A DNA stretch of 64,000 nucleotides, taken from assembly GCF_000143965.1 (NCBI RefSeq), contig NC_014365.1:957501-1021500 (forward strand), read 5' to 3'. Source of the DNA: Desulfarculus baarsii DSM 2075. Lineage in GTDB: Bacteria > Desulfobacterota > Desulfarculia > Desulfarculales > Desulfarculaceae. A program made the position numbers and the translations under genes. Below the pieces are notes generated by a model, which ran no database searches, was not told the origin of the DNA, and saw only the letters and a list, made by a program, of their open reading frames with translations. Numbering within the stretch: the stretch's first letter is position 1; each line of letters starts with the position of its first letter. Of this stretch, positions 32,542 to 42,289 are shown one piece after another.

Positions 32542-33795
32542 GTGAGCGTCCAGGCGGTCAGGGGCATGAAGGACGTCATGGCCCCGGAAGTGGGCAAGTG
32601 GCAATTCATCGAGGCCACGGCGCGCCGGGTGTTCGATTGCTTCGGCTTCGACGAGATCAAGACGCCGGTGCTGGAAAAGACCGAGCTTTTCGTGCGCTCC
32701 ATCGGCGAGACCACCGACATCGTCGAAAAAGAGATGTACACCTTCGCCGACCGCGGCGGCGACATGCTCAGCCTGCGGCCCGAGGCCACGGCCGGGGTGT
32801 TGCGGGCCTATGTCGAAAACAAGCTTCACGCCCAGCCGGGGCCGCACCGCTTGTTCACCATCGGCCCGATGTTCCGCCGCGAGCGGCCGCAAAAGGGCCG
32901 CCTGCGCCAGTTTCATCAGCTCAACTGCGAGGTGCTGGGCGACGAGGGCCCCCTGGTCGACGCCGAGCTGCTGGTCATGCTCGACCATCTGCTCAAGGAG
33001 CTTGGCCTGCGAAACGTCGAGATCGTGCTCAACTCGCTGGGCTGCCCCGAGTGCCGGCCGGCCTTCCGCCAGGCGCTGAGCGCGTTTTTGCGCGGGCGCG
33101 CGGGCGAACTCTGCCCGGACTGCCAGCGCCGCCTGGAGCGCAACCCCTTGCGCGTGCTGGACTGCAAGGCCGAGGGCTGCCGCCAGGCCGCCCAGGGCGC
33201 GCCGAGCATCGCCGAGCATCTCTGCCCGGCCTGCGCCGATCATTTGGCCCAGGTGCGCGGCATGTTGGCGGCGGCGGGTGTACAATATAAAATTGACCCG
33301 AAATTGGTGCGGGGCCTGGATTATTATGTCCGCACCACCTTCGAGGCCCTGGCCGGCGATCTGGGCGCGCAGAACGCCGTGGCCGGCGGCGGGCGTTACG
33401 ATGGGCTGATCCAGGCCCTGGGCGGCCCGGCCGAGGGCGGCGTGGGCTTTGGCTGCGGCTTGGAGCGCCTGGCCTTGTTGCTGGCCGATGATCCCCGCTG
33501 GCGGCGCGAGCCCGCGTTGTTCGTGGCCGCCCTGGGGGCGGGGCCGCGGGCCTGGGCCTTCGAGCTGACGCAACGACTGCGCCGGGCCGGCCTGCGCGTC
33601 GAGATGATGAGCCAGGACAAGAGCCTCAAGGCCCAGATGCGCCGGGCCGACAAGCTGGGCGCGCGGCGGGCGTTGATCGTCGGCGAGCAGGAGCTGGCCG
33701 ACGGCGTGGCCCAACTCAAGGACATGGCCGCCGCGGGCCGGCAGGAGCCGTTGCCGCTGGATGGGGCCTTCGAGGCGCTGCGAAAATTGATCTGA
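32542..33795 (+). CDS. hisS: Histidyl-tRNA synthetase
   Basis: A 417-residue class II synthetase. VRGMKDVMAPE, LSLRPEATAGVLRAY (motif 2 start), GPMFRRERPQKGRLRQFHQLNCE (motif 2), the HisA box RGLDYYVRTTFE, and the anticodon-binding domain at the C terminus (VGFGCGLERLALLL as motif 3, then about 335-417). Contains Cys-rich CPDCQRRLERNPLRVLDCKAEGC insertion, common in many bacterial HisRS. GTG start with GGGAAAGGG upstream. aspS follows by 57 bp, which is a common order in bacteria. Confidence 0.97.
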   Translation: MSVQAVRGMKDVMAPEVGKWQFIEATARRVFDCFGFDEIKTPVLEKTELFVRSIGETTDIVEKEMYTFADRGGDMLSLRPEATAGVLRAYVENKLHAQPGPHRLFTIGPMFRRERPQKGRLRQFHQLNCEVLGDEGPLVDAELLVMLDHLLKELGLRNVEIVLNSLGCPECRPAFRQALSAFLRGRAGELCPDCQRRLERNPLRVLDCKAEGCRQAAQGAPSIAEHLCPACADHLAQVRGMLAAAGVQYKIDPKLVRGLDYYVRTTFEALAGDLGAQNAVAGGGRYDGLIQALGGPAEGGVGFGCGLERLALLLADDPRWRREPALFVAALGAGPRAWAFELTQRLRRAGLRVEMMSQDKSLKAQMRRADKLGARRALIVGEQELADGVAQLKDMAAAGRQEPLPLDGAFEALRKLI

Positions 33796-33852
33796 CCGAC
33801 CCGGGCGGCGGGCGTCGCCAGGGTTTTTTGCCTTTGCGGGGAGCGAACCAAG

Positions 33853-35640
33853 GTGTCCCAACGATTCATCACCGACCTCAAACGGACCCACACCTGCGGC
33901 CAGTTGACCGCCGCCGACGTGGGCAAGCAAGTGGTGCTCATGGGCTGGTGTCAGCGCCGGCGCGATCACGGCGGGTTGATCTTCGTCGACCTGCGCGATC
34001 GCGATGGCCTGACCCAAGTTGTGTTCAACCCCGAGGTCAGCGGCGGCTCGCACAGCCTGGCCCACGCCATCCGCAACGAATACTGCCTGGCCCTGCAAGG
34101 CAAGGTCGATCTGCGGCCGGAAGGCATGCAAAACGACAAGCTCGGCACCGGCGCGGTCGAGGTCTACGTCAGTGACTTCGAGATATTGAACGCCTCCAAG
34201 ACCCCGCCGTTCATGCTCGAGGACTGGATCGACGTGGGCGAGGCCGTGCGCCTGAAGTATCGTTACCTGGATCTGCGCCGCCAAGTCGTCTTTCGCAACC
34301 TTAAACTGCGCCACCAGGCGGCCCAGGCCGCGCGGGGCTATCTGAACGACCAGGGTTTCCTGGAGGTCGAGACGCCCTTCCTGACCAAGAGCACCCCCGA
34401 GGGCGCCCGCGACTATCTGGTGCCCAGCCGGGTGCAGCGGGGCCGGTTCTACGCCTTGCCCCAGTCGCCGCAGTTGTTCAAACAATTGCTGATGGTCGGC
34501 GGGGTCGAGCGCTATTATCAGATCGTCAAGTGCTTCCGCGACGAAGACCTGCGCGCCGATCGCCAGCCCGAGTTCACCCAGGTGGACCTGGAGATGAGCT
34601 TTGTCGACGAAAACGACGTGATGGACTTGACCGAGGGGCTGGTTGGGGCCATTCTGAAAGCGACGCGCGGCGTGGAGTTGGGGCCGGTGCCCCGCCTGAG
34701 CTACGCCCAGGCCATGGAGCGCTTCGGGCTCGACGCCCCGGACATCCGCTTCGGCCTGGAGCTGACCGACCTGGGCGAGCTGATGCAAAAGACCCAGTTC
34801 AAGGTCTTTCGCGGGGCCATCGACGGTGGCGGGGTGGTCAAGGCCATCAACGGCAAGGGCATGGGCGGCCTGTCGCGCAAGGATCTGGACGACCTGACCG
34901 CCTTTGTGGCCGATTATGGCGCCAAGGGCCTGGCCTGGGTCAAGCTCAAGGACGGCGGCCAGTGGCAGTCGCCCATCGCCAAGTTCATCGAGCCCGAGGT
35001 GCAGGCGGCCATCAATGAGCGCATGGCCGCCGAGGATGGCGATATTTTGTTCTTCGGCGCCGACAAAAAACCGGTGGTGAGCGAGTCGCTGGGCCGGCTG
35101 CGCCTGGAGCTTTCGCGGCGTTTCCAGCTCACCTCGCCCGATGATCTGCGCTTTTGCTGGGTCACCGATTTCCCGATGTTCGAGTACGACCCCCAGGAAA
35201 AACGCTATAACGCCATGCATCACCCATTCACCTCGCCCAAATCGGAATTCGAGGATAAAATGGGTAGTGACCCCGAGGCCTGTCTGGCCCGGGCCTACGA
35301 CCTGGTGCTCAACGGCTCGGAGGTGGGCGGCGGTTCGATCCGTATCCACAGGCCCGAGACCCAGGCCAAGGTGTTTGGGGCGCTGAATATCGACGACGAG
35401 CAGGCGCGGGAGAAATTCGGCTTTTTGCTGGACGCGCTGGCCTTTGGCGCGCCGCCCCACGGCGGTTTGGCCCTTGGCTTCGACCGTTTGGTGGCCATTT
35501 TGGCCGGGCAGGGCTCGATCCGCGAGGTCATCGCCTTCCCCAAAACGCAGAAGGCCTCCTGCCCGATGACCGACGCGCCCTCGACGGTGGACAGGAACCA
35601 ACTGCTGGAGTTGGGCCTGCGGGTGGAGAAAATCGACTGA
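33853..35640 (+). CDS. aspS: Aspartyl-tRNA synthetase
   Basis: A 595-residue bacterial AspRS: N-terminal OB anticodon fold (HTCGQLTAADVGKQVVLMGWCQRRRDHGG), catalytic core with FLEVETPFLTKSTPEGARDYL (motif 1), RCFRDED-like CFRDEDLRADRQPEFTQVDLEMSF (motif 2), the GAD insertion domain (about 290-420), and GLALGFDRLVAILAG (motif 3). If the organism lacks AsnRS, GatCAB (gatB at 3.5 kb) would amidate Asp-tRNA(Asn). GTG start with a weak upstream GGGGAG. Usual size for the bacterial type. Confidence 0.97.
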   Translation: MSQRFITDLKRTHTCGQLTAADVGKQVVLMGWCQRRRDHGGLIFVDLRDRDGLTQVVFNPEVSGGSHSLAHAIRNEYCLALQGKVDLRPEGMQNDKLGTGAVEVYVSDFEILNASKTPPFMLEDWIDVGEAVRLKYRYLDLRRQVVFRNLKLRHQAAQAARGYLNDQGFLEVETPFLTKSTPEGARDYLVPSRVQRGRFYALPQSPQLFKQLLMVGGVERYYQIVKCFRDEDLRADRQPEFTQVDLEMSFVDENDVMDLTEGLVGAILKATRGVELGPVPRLSYAQAMERFGLDAPDIRFGLELTDLGELMQKTQFKVFRGAIDGGGVVKAINGKGMGGLSRKDLDDLTAFVADYGAKGLAWVKLKDGGQWQSPIAKFIEPEVQAAINERMAAEDGDILFFGADKKPVVSESLGRLRLELSRRFQLTSPDDLRFCWVTDFPMFEYDPQEKRYNAMHHPFTSPKSEFEDKMGSDPEACLARAYDLVLNGSEVGGGSIRIHRPETQAKVFGALNIDDEQAREKFGFLLDALAFGAPPHGGLALGFDRLVAILAGQGSIREVIAFPKTQKASCPMTDAPSTVDRNQLLELGLRVEKID

Positions 35641-35689
35641 GTTCCGAGCTCAAAAATAGTTATGTTACCAAATTCCGATTGCAAATCGG

Positions 35690-35719
35690 TTGACAGAAAT
35701 TTTTGGGCGTGTCTACAAT
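35690..35719 (+). promoter_or_regulatory. Strong promoter of the LysM lipoprotein gene
   Basis: TTGACA (35690-35695) and TACAAT (35714-35719) with an 18-bp spacer, next to an A/T-rich upstream run. It starts a leader of about 107 nt. Confidence 0.8.
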
Positions 35720-35725
35720 TACCTC

Positions 35726-35792
35726 AGACGCCGTAGCAGGCGATTGAGGAGAGCAATCGCAGCCCCAGACCTTACCGGTTTGGCCTGCGTCT
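35726..35792 (+). ncRNA. Structured 5' leader with three-way-junction-like fold
   Basis: The leader of the LysM lipoprotein mRNA can form a closing stem AGACGC (35726-35731) with GCGTCT (35787-35792), a short AGG/CCT helix, one hairpin CGATTG / CAATCG (35741-35746, 35754-35759) with the loop AGGAGAG, and a second hairpin CCAGACC / GGTTTGG (35765-35771, 35777-35783, one G-U pair). It lies between a strong promoter and the start codon 41 nt later. No known riboswitch class is recognised. It may also be a processed small RNA. Confidence 0.5.
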
Positions 35793-35833
35793 TTGCGCCA
35801 AAACCTTTATGTGGAGTAAGGAGGAAAAGGGTG

Positions 35834-36280
35834 ATGAAGAAGGTTCTGGTTAAGTTCCTGCCCTTGGTAGTGGCTGTGATTGCCTTGGGTATGCTCAGCG
35901 GCTGCGCCTCGATTTGCGGCGTGGAGCCCGAGGCCCCCGCGCCCCCCCCGGTGAAGAAATTTGAGGGAGTTCCCGCGCCCGTGACCGACAAACCGGCCCC
36001 GGCCCCCGAACTGCCCACCACCTACACCGTGGAGAAGTGCGACGACTTGTGGAGCATCAGCGCCAAACCCCAGATCTACGGCGACGCGTTGCTGTGGCCT
36101 CTGCTGGTTGACGCCAACTCCGACAAGATCAAGAACCCCAACAAGCTGTCGGTGGGCATGGTGCTTAGCATCCCCCGCGACGTGAGCGACGCCGACAAGA
36201 CCGCCGCCCGCGCCAAGGCCGCCAAGTTCCCGAAATACGTGCCGCCGGCGGGCGCCAAGCGGTACTGCCCCCCCAAGTGA
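35834..36280 (+). CDS. LysM-domain outer-membrane or periplasmic lipoprotein
   Basis: A 148-residue lipoprotein: signal peptide with the lipobox LSGC (Cys23), a Pro-rich linker (about 30-60), then a LysM-like domain TYTVEKCDDLWSISAKPQIYGDALLWPLLVDANSDKIKNPNKLSVGMVLSIP, which binds peptidoglycan. The C-terminal PPAGAKRYCPPK is basic. An earlier reading frame start (35690) is inside the promoter. RBS GGAGGAAAAGGG. Monocistronic with its own promoter, leader and terminator; strongly expressed in appearance. Likely an abundant envelope protein. Confidence 0.88.
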   Translation: MKKVLVKFLPLVVAVIALGMLSGCASICGVEPEAPAPPPVKKFEGVPAPVTDKPAPAPELPTTYTVEKCDDLWSISAKPQIYGDALLWPLLVDANSDKIKNPNKLSVGMVLSIPRDVSDADKTAARAKAAKFPKYVPPAGAKRYCPPK

Positions 36281-36329
36281 GACAAGATATAGGCGCTTAA
36301 GCCTGAACTTGGGTTGAGTTTGGTCATGA

Positions 36330-36372
36330 AGGGCGAGGAGATGCGCTAGCGTGTCTTCTCGCCCTTTTTTTT
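36330..36372 (+). terminator. Rho-independent terminator after the LysM lipoprotein
   Basis: AGGGCGAGGAGA / TCTTCTCGCCCT (one G-T pair) with a 12-base loop is followed by TTTTTTTT. Confidence 0.9.
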
Positions 36373-36437
36373 CGCGGCCCGCGGGCCTCCGACCCGTGGG
36401 GAAGTGAACTGGTCAGGCAAGTTTGCGGGCTTTGCCC

Positions 36438-36466
36438 TTGACAACCCCGCCCACCTCGTTTTATCC
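36438..36466 (+). promoter_or_regulatory. Promoter of the carboxyltransferase-mutase operon
   Basis: TTGACA (36438-36443) and TTATCC (36461-36466) are 17 bp apart, 80 bp upstream of the biotin-carrier start. Confidence 0.6.
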
Positions 36467-36545
36467 TTCGGGGGCTAACGAAAGAAACAACCGTGACTTT
36501 TTCGAGAGCGGCCCGCGGGGCGGGCGCGCCTTGGGAGGAAATAAA

Positions 36546-36758
36546 TTGGCTGAAGTCAGAGCGCCCATGGGTGGCAAGGTTATCAAGATCGCGGTCAAGG
36601 TCGGCGACAAGATCAACGCCGACGACGAAGTAGTGGTGCTCGAGGCCATGAAGATGGAAATGCCCATCCTCTCCGAGGAGGGCGGCACTGTCGCCGAGAT
36701 CAAGATCGAGGCCGGTCAGACCGTCGAGGCCGATCAGGTGCTGATCGTCTTGAGCTGA
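36546..36758 (+). CDS. Small biotin carboxyl carrier protein
   Basis: A 70-residue minimal biotinyl domain: two symmetric halves of a lipoyl-like barrel with the biotinylation motif EAMKMEMP (Lys36) and a closing GQTVEADQVLIVLS. The start is TTG at 36546, seven bases after GGGAGG; the longer reading has no similarity. Such carriers belong to decarboxylases, transcarboxylases and acyl-CoA carboxylases. It is directly before the carboxyltransferase, so the two should share a complex. Confidence 0.92.
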   Translation: MAEVRAPMGGKVIKIAVKVGDKINADDEVVVLEAMKMEMPILSEEGGTVAEIKIEAGQTVEADQVLIVLS

Positions 36759-36909
36759 TTCAACACCCCCATGGGGTTGGCAACAGACCGCAGGCATTTC
36801 CGGGGCCGATTTCTGCCGATCACCCCGAGGTGCTCTGCGGTCTTGTTTTTCGATCTCCGAGGGAGGCTCGCCTTCGGAGACGGCACCGGCAAATACGGAG
36901 GAGGCACAG

Positions 36910-38478
36910 GTGACGAACTCAGAGGCCCCTACCACCAAAAGCAAGCTGGAAGAGCTGGAGCGCCGTAATCAAGAGGCGCTTTTGGGCGGTGGCGAGGAAC
37001 GCATCAAGGCGCAGCACGCCAAAGGCAAACTCACCGCCCGCGAGCGGATCGACCAACTGCTCGACGAGGGCACGTTCCAGGAGTTCGACCGCTTCGTGGT
37101 GCACCGCTGCCACGATTTCGACATGGACAAGCAGAAGATCCCCGGCGATGGCGTGGTCACCGGCTTCGGCAAGATCGACGGCCGGCCGGTGTTCCTGTTC
37201 AGCCAGGACTTCACGGTCTTTGGCGGCTCGCTTTCCGGCCCGTTTGGCGAAAAGGTCTGCAAGATCATGGACCTGGCCGTCAAGGCCGGCGCGCCGGTCA
37301 TCGGCCTCAACGACTCGGGCGGCGCGCGCATCCAGGAGGGCGTGGTCTCGCTGGCCTCCTATGGCGAGATCTTCCGGCGCAACGTGCTCAGCTCGGGCGT
37401 GGTGCCCCAGATCAGCGCCATCATGGGCCCCTGCGCCGGCGGCGCGGTCTATTCGCCGGCCATCACCGACTTTATTTTCATGGTCGATCAGAACAGCTAC
37501 ATGCACATCACCGGCCCCCAGGTGATCAAGACCGTCACCGGCGAGGACGTCACCAGCGAGACCGTCGGCGGGGCCAAGGTGCACAACACCAAGAGCGGCG
37601 TGGCCCAGTTCATGGCCAAGGACGGCAAGGAATGCCTGGCCCAGGTGCGCCAATTGCTTAGCTATCTGCCATCAAACTGGGAACAGAAGCCGCCCTACCT
37701 GGCCACCGGTGATGACCCCCGCCGCACCTGCCCCGAACTCGACCAGATCATCCCCGACAACCCCAAGAGCCCCTACAACATGAAGCAGCTCATCAAGACG
37801 GTTGTCGACCAGGGCACGTTCTTCGAGGCGGCCAAGCACTGGGCCAAAAACATGATCACCGCCTTCGCCCGCATGGGCGGCAACGCGGTGGGCATCGTGG
37901 CCAACAACCCCATGCACATGGCCGGTTGCCTGGATATCGACGCCTCGCGCAAGTGCGCCCGCTTCGTGCGCTTTTGCGACGCCTTCAACATCCCGGTGGT
38001 CACCTTCGTCGACGTGCCGGGCTTTTTGCCGGGCGTGCAGCAGGAATACGGCGGCATCATCACCCACGGCTCCAAGGTGATCTACGCCTACTGCGAGGCC
38101 ACCGTGCCTTTGATCACCATCATCACCCGCAAGGCCTACGGCGGCGCCTACGACGTCATGGGCTCCAAGCACCACGGCGCCGACGTCAACTTCGCCTTCC
38201 CCACCGCCGAGATCGCCGTGATGGGCCCCGAGGGCGCGGTCAACATCGTCTTCCGCAAGCAGCTAAACGACGCGACCGACAAGGCCGCCGCCTACGCCGA
38301 GTTGGTGGCCGACTATCGCAAAAACATCGCCAGCCCCTACCGCGCCGCCGAACTGGGCTACATCGACGAGATCATCATGCCCCACAGCACCCGGGCCAAG
38401 GTCATCCAGGCCCTGGAGGCGCTCAAGGGCAAGCGCACCTTCCGACCCGTGCGGCGTCACGGCAACGTGCCTCTATGA
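36910..38478 (+). CDS. Acyl-CoA carboxyltransferase subunit (propionyl/methylmalonyl-CoA type)
   Basis: A 522-residue carboxyltransferase with the N and C crotonase-like lobes: [34 protein letters not shown] (oxyanion hole one), [22 protein letters not shown] and [18 protein letters not shown] (oxyanion hole two). It transfers carboxyl groups between biotin and an acyl-CoA. No biotin carboxylase gene is next to it, so a methylmalonyl-CoA decarboxylase or transcarboxylase is as likely as propionyl-CoA carboxylase. GTG start after GGAGGAGGC. It ends 11 bp before the mutase. Confidence 0.92.
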   Translation: MTNSEAPTTKSKLEELERRNQEALLGGGEERIKAQHAKGKLTARERIDQLLDEGTFQEFDRFVVHRCHDFDMDKQKIPGDGVVTGFGKIDGRPVFLFSQDFTVFGGSLSGPFGEKVCKIMDLAVKAGAPVIGLNDSGGARIQEGVVSLASYGEIFRRNVLSSGVVPQISAIMGPCAGGAVYSPAITDFIFMVDQNSYMHITGPQVIKTVTGEDVTSETVGGAKVHNTKSGVAQFMAKDGKECLAQVRQLLSYLPSNWEQKPPYLATGDDPRRTCPELDQIIPDNPKSPYNMKQLIKTVVDQGTFFEAAKHWAKNMITAFARMGGNAVGIVANNPMHMAGCLDIDASRKCARFVRFCDAFNIPVVTFVDVPGFLPGVQQEYGGIITHGSKVIYAYCEATVPLITIITRKAYGGAYDVMGSKHHGADVNFAFPTAEIAVMGPEGAVNIVFRKQLNDATDKAAAYAELVADYRKNIASPYRAAELGYIDEIIMPHSTRAKVIQALEALKGKRTFRPVRRHGNVPL

Positions 38479-38489
38479 CGGAGGGAAGC

Positions 38490-40151
<1,662 letters not shown>

Positions 40152-40164
40152 AGGAGGCTTTTCC

Positions 40165-40566
40165 ATGCGCAAGATCAGAGTGCTGGCGGCCAAGCCCGGC
40201 CTGGACGGCCACGACCGGGGCATCAAGGTCATCGCCGCGGCCCTGCGCGACGCGGGCATGGAGGTGATCTACACCGGCCTGCGCCAAAGCCCCGAGCAGA
40301 TCGTCAGCGCCGCCCTGCAGGAGGACGTGGACGTGGTGGGCCTTTCGGTGCTCAGCGGGGCCCACGACTATCTCTTTCCCAAGATCATGGAGCTGATGCG
40401 CCAAAAGGGCCTGGACGACGTGCTGGTCATCGGCGGCGGCATCATCCCCGAGGAAGACGTGCCGGCCATGAAGGCCGTGGGCGTCTCGGCCATCTTTGGG
40501 CCGGGGGCCAACACTGGCGACATCGTCAAGTTCATCCAAGAAAACGTCAAGCGCCGGCTCAACTGA
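40165..40566 (+). CDS. Methylmalonyl-CoA mutase, cobalamin-binding (small) subunit
   Basis: A 133-residue Rossmann-like B12 subunit with the base-off/His-on motif D14-x-H16-x-x-G19 ([18 protein letters not shown]), then [18 protein letters not shown] and [17 protein letters not shown]. The His replaces the dimethylbenzimidazole ligand of cobalamin. It lies 13 bp after the catalytic subunit with AAAGGAGG upstream; the two form the working enzyme. Its adenosylated cofactor can be supplied by the cobO product at 25.8 kb. Confidence 0.96.
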   Translation: MRKIRVLAAKPGLDGHDRGIKVIAAALRDAGMEVIYTGLRQSPEQIVSAALQEDVDVVGLSVLSGAHDYLFPKIMELMRQKGLDDVLVIGGGIIPEEDVPAMKAVGVSAIFGPGANTGDIVKFIQENVKRRLN

Positions 40567-40585
40567 GCGCCGGCCGGCAAGGCGA

Positions 40586-40630
40586 AACACCCGGCCGCCG
40601 GCCCCATGGCCAGCGGCCGGGTGTTGTTTG
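40586..40630 (+). terminator. Terminator of the mutase operon
   Basis: A perfect 12-bp stem AACACCCGGCCG / CGGCCGGGTGTT is followed by GTTTGG, 19 bp after the stop of the small subunit. Confidence 0.75.
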
Positions 40631-40650
40631 GTGGATCGATCCAAGCGCTG

Positions 40651-40680
40651 TTGACAAGGCGGCCCGGCGGCTGCTAACAC
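40651..40680 (+). promoter_or_regulatory. Promoter of the exported orphan gene
   Basis: TTGACA (40651-40656) and TAACAC (40675-40680) with 18-bp spacing, 60 bp before the start. Confidence 0.5.
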
Positions 40681-40739
40681 CAAAAGGGGACGCGGCGGCC
40701 GGGGTTGCCGGCGGCGGAGGCAGGCGTTAATATTTAGGC

Positions 40740-41678
40740 ATGGGCATGGTGTTTTTCCCCACGTTGCGAGCGGCCGTGACGCGAAGATTTTTTTGCACAA
40801 TCTGGCTTGTTCTGGCGCTGACGTTGGCTTGGCCGACGCCGGGCCGGGCCGAGGGGGCCAACGCCTACCTGATGGGCGGGCCGCTGTCGGCCGAGCCCGC
40901 GCCGATCATCGACCGCGAGGCGGGCGTCTCGCCGCGGGCCTATGGCCTGGATGGGGCCGACTATCTGCTGGGCCAGTGGCGCGACGTGCGGCAAAGCGGC
41001 GACGAGGCCGCCGCCCGTTGGCTGGGCCAAAGCTTTGGTCGGTTCATGGACCGCTGGGGCCACGCGCCGGCCGATGGTTCGGCCCTGGCCGGGCTGGCGC
41101 CGCCTGGCTGGTCGCCGCCGCTGAAGCCGCCGGCCGATCTGGGTGCAAGCGAGCCGCCCGGCCTGACCCTGGACGAGCGGCCAACTGGCGGACAAGAGAC
41201 CCTGCAATCATCCAGCCACCTGGTCTGGAGCGCCCACGGCCTGGGCCGATCGAGCCAGGGCTCCGGCGCGGCGCCTCGCTGGCCCGGTTTCGCGCCCAGC
41301 GACTGGCTGGCCAAGATCGGCGCGCGAGGCGACGACGACCAGGCCGCGCTTTATTTTCAGGAGCTCGACGGCGATCTGCTGGCCGGCGAGGCGGCTCGCG
41401 GCGGCGTGGTGGCCCTGGAGTATCGCCTGGGCGGCCATTTCAGCCTGGCCGGCGGGGCCGGAGCGCTACAGGGCTTTGGCCGGCCTGGGGCCGGTCACGG
41501 CCTGCTGCTCGATGACGAGTTGCGCCGGGCCTACTTCCTGGCCGCGCCCTACCGCGTGGGCGAGGGCCTGTTGGTCCAGCCCGAGCTGAGCCTGACCCAG
41601 GGCGGGCCCAGCGCCGCGCCCAGCCAGCGCGTCGAGGACGACTGGCTGCTGGGCGTCAACGTCCAGTTCGACTTTTAG
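40740..41678 (+). CDS. Exported protein of unknown function, possible outer-membrane barrel
   Basis: A 312-residue protein with a signal peptide (RRFFCTIWLVLALTLAWPTPGRAEG, cut probably after Ala37 in GRAEG). Next come a short region with Gly-, Asp- and Pro-rich segments and a C-terminal part of alternating strands (about 190-312) that ends VNVQFDF: a terminal Phe after alternating residues, as in outer-membrane beta barrels. I do not recognise the family. The start is one of several nearby ATGs (40740, 40746) and a GTG. Its end overlaps the iorB stop by four bases. Confidence 0.68.
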   Translation: MGMVFFPTLRAAVTRRFFCTIWLVLALTLAWPTPGRAEGANAYLMGGPLSAEPAPIIDREAGVSPRAYGLDGADYLLGQWRDVRQSGDEAAARWLGQSFGRFMDRWGHAPADGSALAGLAPPGWSPPLKPPADLGASEPPGLTLDERPTGGQETLQSSSHLVWSAHGLGRSSQGSGAAPRWPGFAPSDWLAKIGARGDDDQAALYFQELDGDLLAGEAARGGVVALEYRLGGHFSLAGGAGALQGFGRPGAGHGLLLDDELRRAYFLAAPYRVGEGLLVQPELSLTQGGPSAAPSQRVEDDWLLGVNVQFDF

Positions 41679-42289
41679 CCGGCCACCAGCGCCATGCCCC
41701 GGGCCAGGGCCCGGCGGTTGGCCGCCATCTTGTCGGGCGGGAAAAATTCGCCCAAGGCCTGGGCGACCAGCTCGACGTCCACCGGCAACAGCCCCGTGCC
41801 CAACAACCCACCCAGCATGATCACATTGGCCAGGATCGGCGCGCCCAGCGCGATGGCCTCGTCGGTGGCGGCCAGCCAGTGCAGGCGGCCCGACAGCTCG
41901 CCCAGCGCCTGGCGCAGTTCGTCCAGGGGCGGGTATTTTTGTTCGCCGCTGATGACGTTGATGGGCAGCAGCGGCCGGTTGTTGGTCAGCACCAGCACCT
42001 GGGGATTGCCGAAATCGGGCAACACGCGCAGCGCCTCCAGCGGCTCCAGGCTGACCACCGCGTGGGCCCCGTTGGCCGGGATCACCGGGCCCATGACCTG
42101 GCCCGTGGTCACCCGCACCTGGCTCATCACCGCGCCGCCGCGCTGGCTCAGGCCGTACGTCTCGCCCACCGTGACCTGATAGCCCGCCTCGACCAAGGCC
42201 ATGCCCAGGGCCTGGCTGGCCAGCACGTTGCCCTGGCCGCCCACGCCGGTGATGACGATATCGAGCGGTTCGAATCTCAGCGCCTTCAC
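41675..42289 (-). CDS. iorB: Indolepyruvate:ferredoxin oxidoreductase, beta subunit
   Basis: A 204-residue gamma-type domain of 2-oxoacid oxidoreductases: DIVITGVGGQGNVLASQALGMAL, YGLSQRGGAVMSQVRV and LGGLLGTGLLPVD. With IorA it oxidises indolepyruvate, phenylpyruvate and related arylpyruvates and CoA to arylacetyl-CoA, reducing ferredoxin. Start overlaps the iorA stop by ATGA (four bases). Confidence 0.95.
   Translation of the reverse strand: MKALRFEPLDIVITGVGGQGNVLASQALGMALVEAGYQVTVGETYGLSQRGGAVMSQVRVTTGQVMGPVIPANGAHAVVSLEPLEALRVLPDFGNPQVLVLTNNRPLLPINVISGEQKYPPLDELRQALGELSGRLHWLAATDEAIALGAPILANVIMLGGLLGTGLLPVDVELVAQALGEFFPPDKMAANRRALARGMALVAG

Noticed and set aside
32410-35601. A 1,063-residue minus-strand open frame opposite hisS and aspS
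   Set aside because: It is antisense to two certain synthetase genes; long antisense frames are expected at this G+C content.
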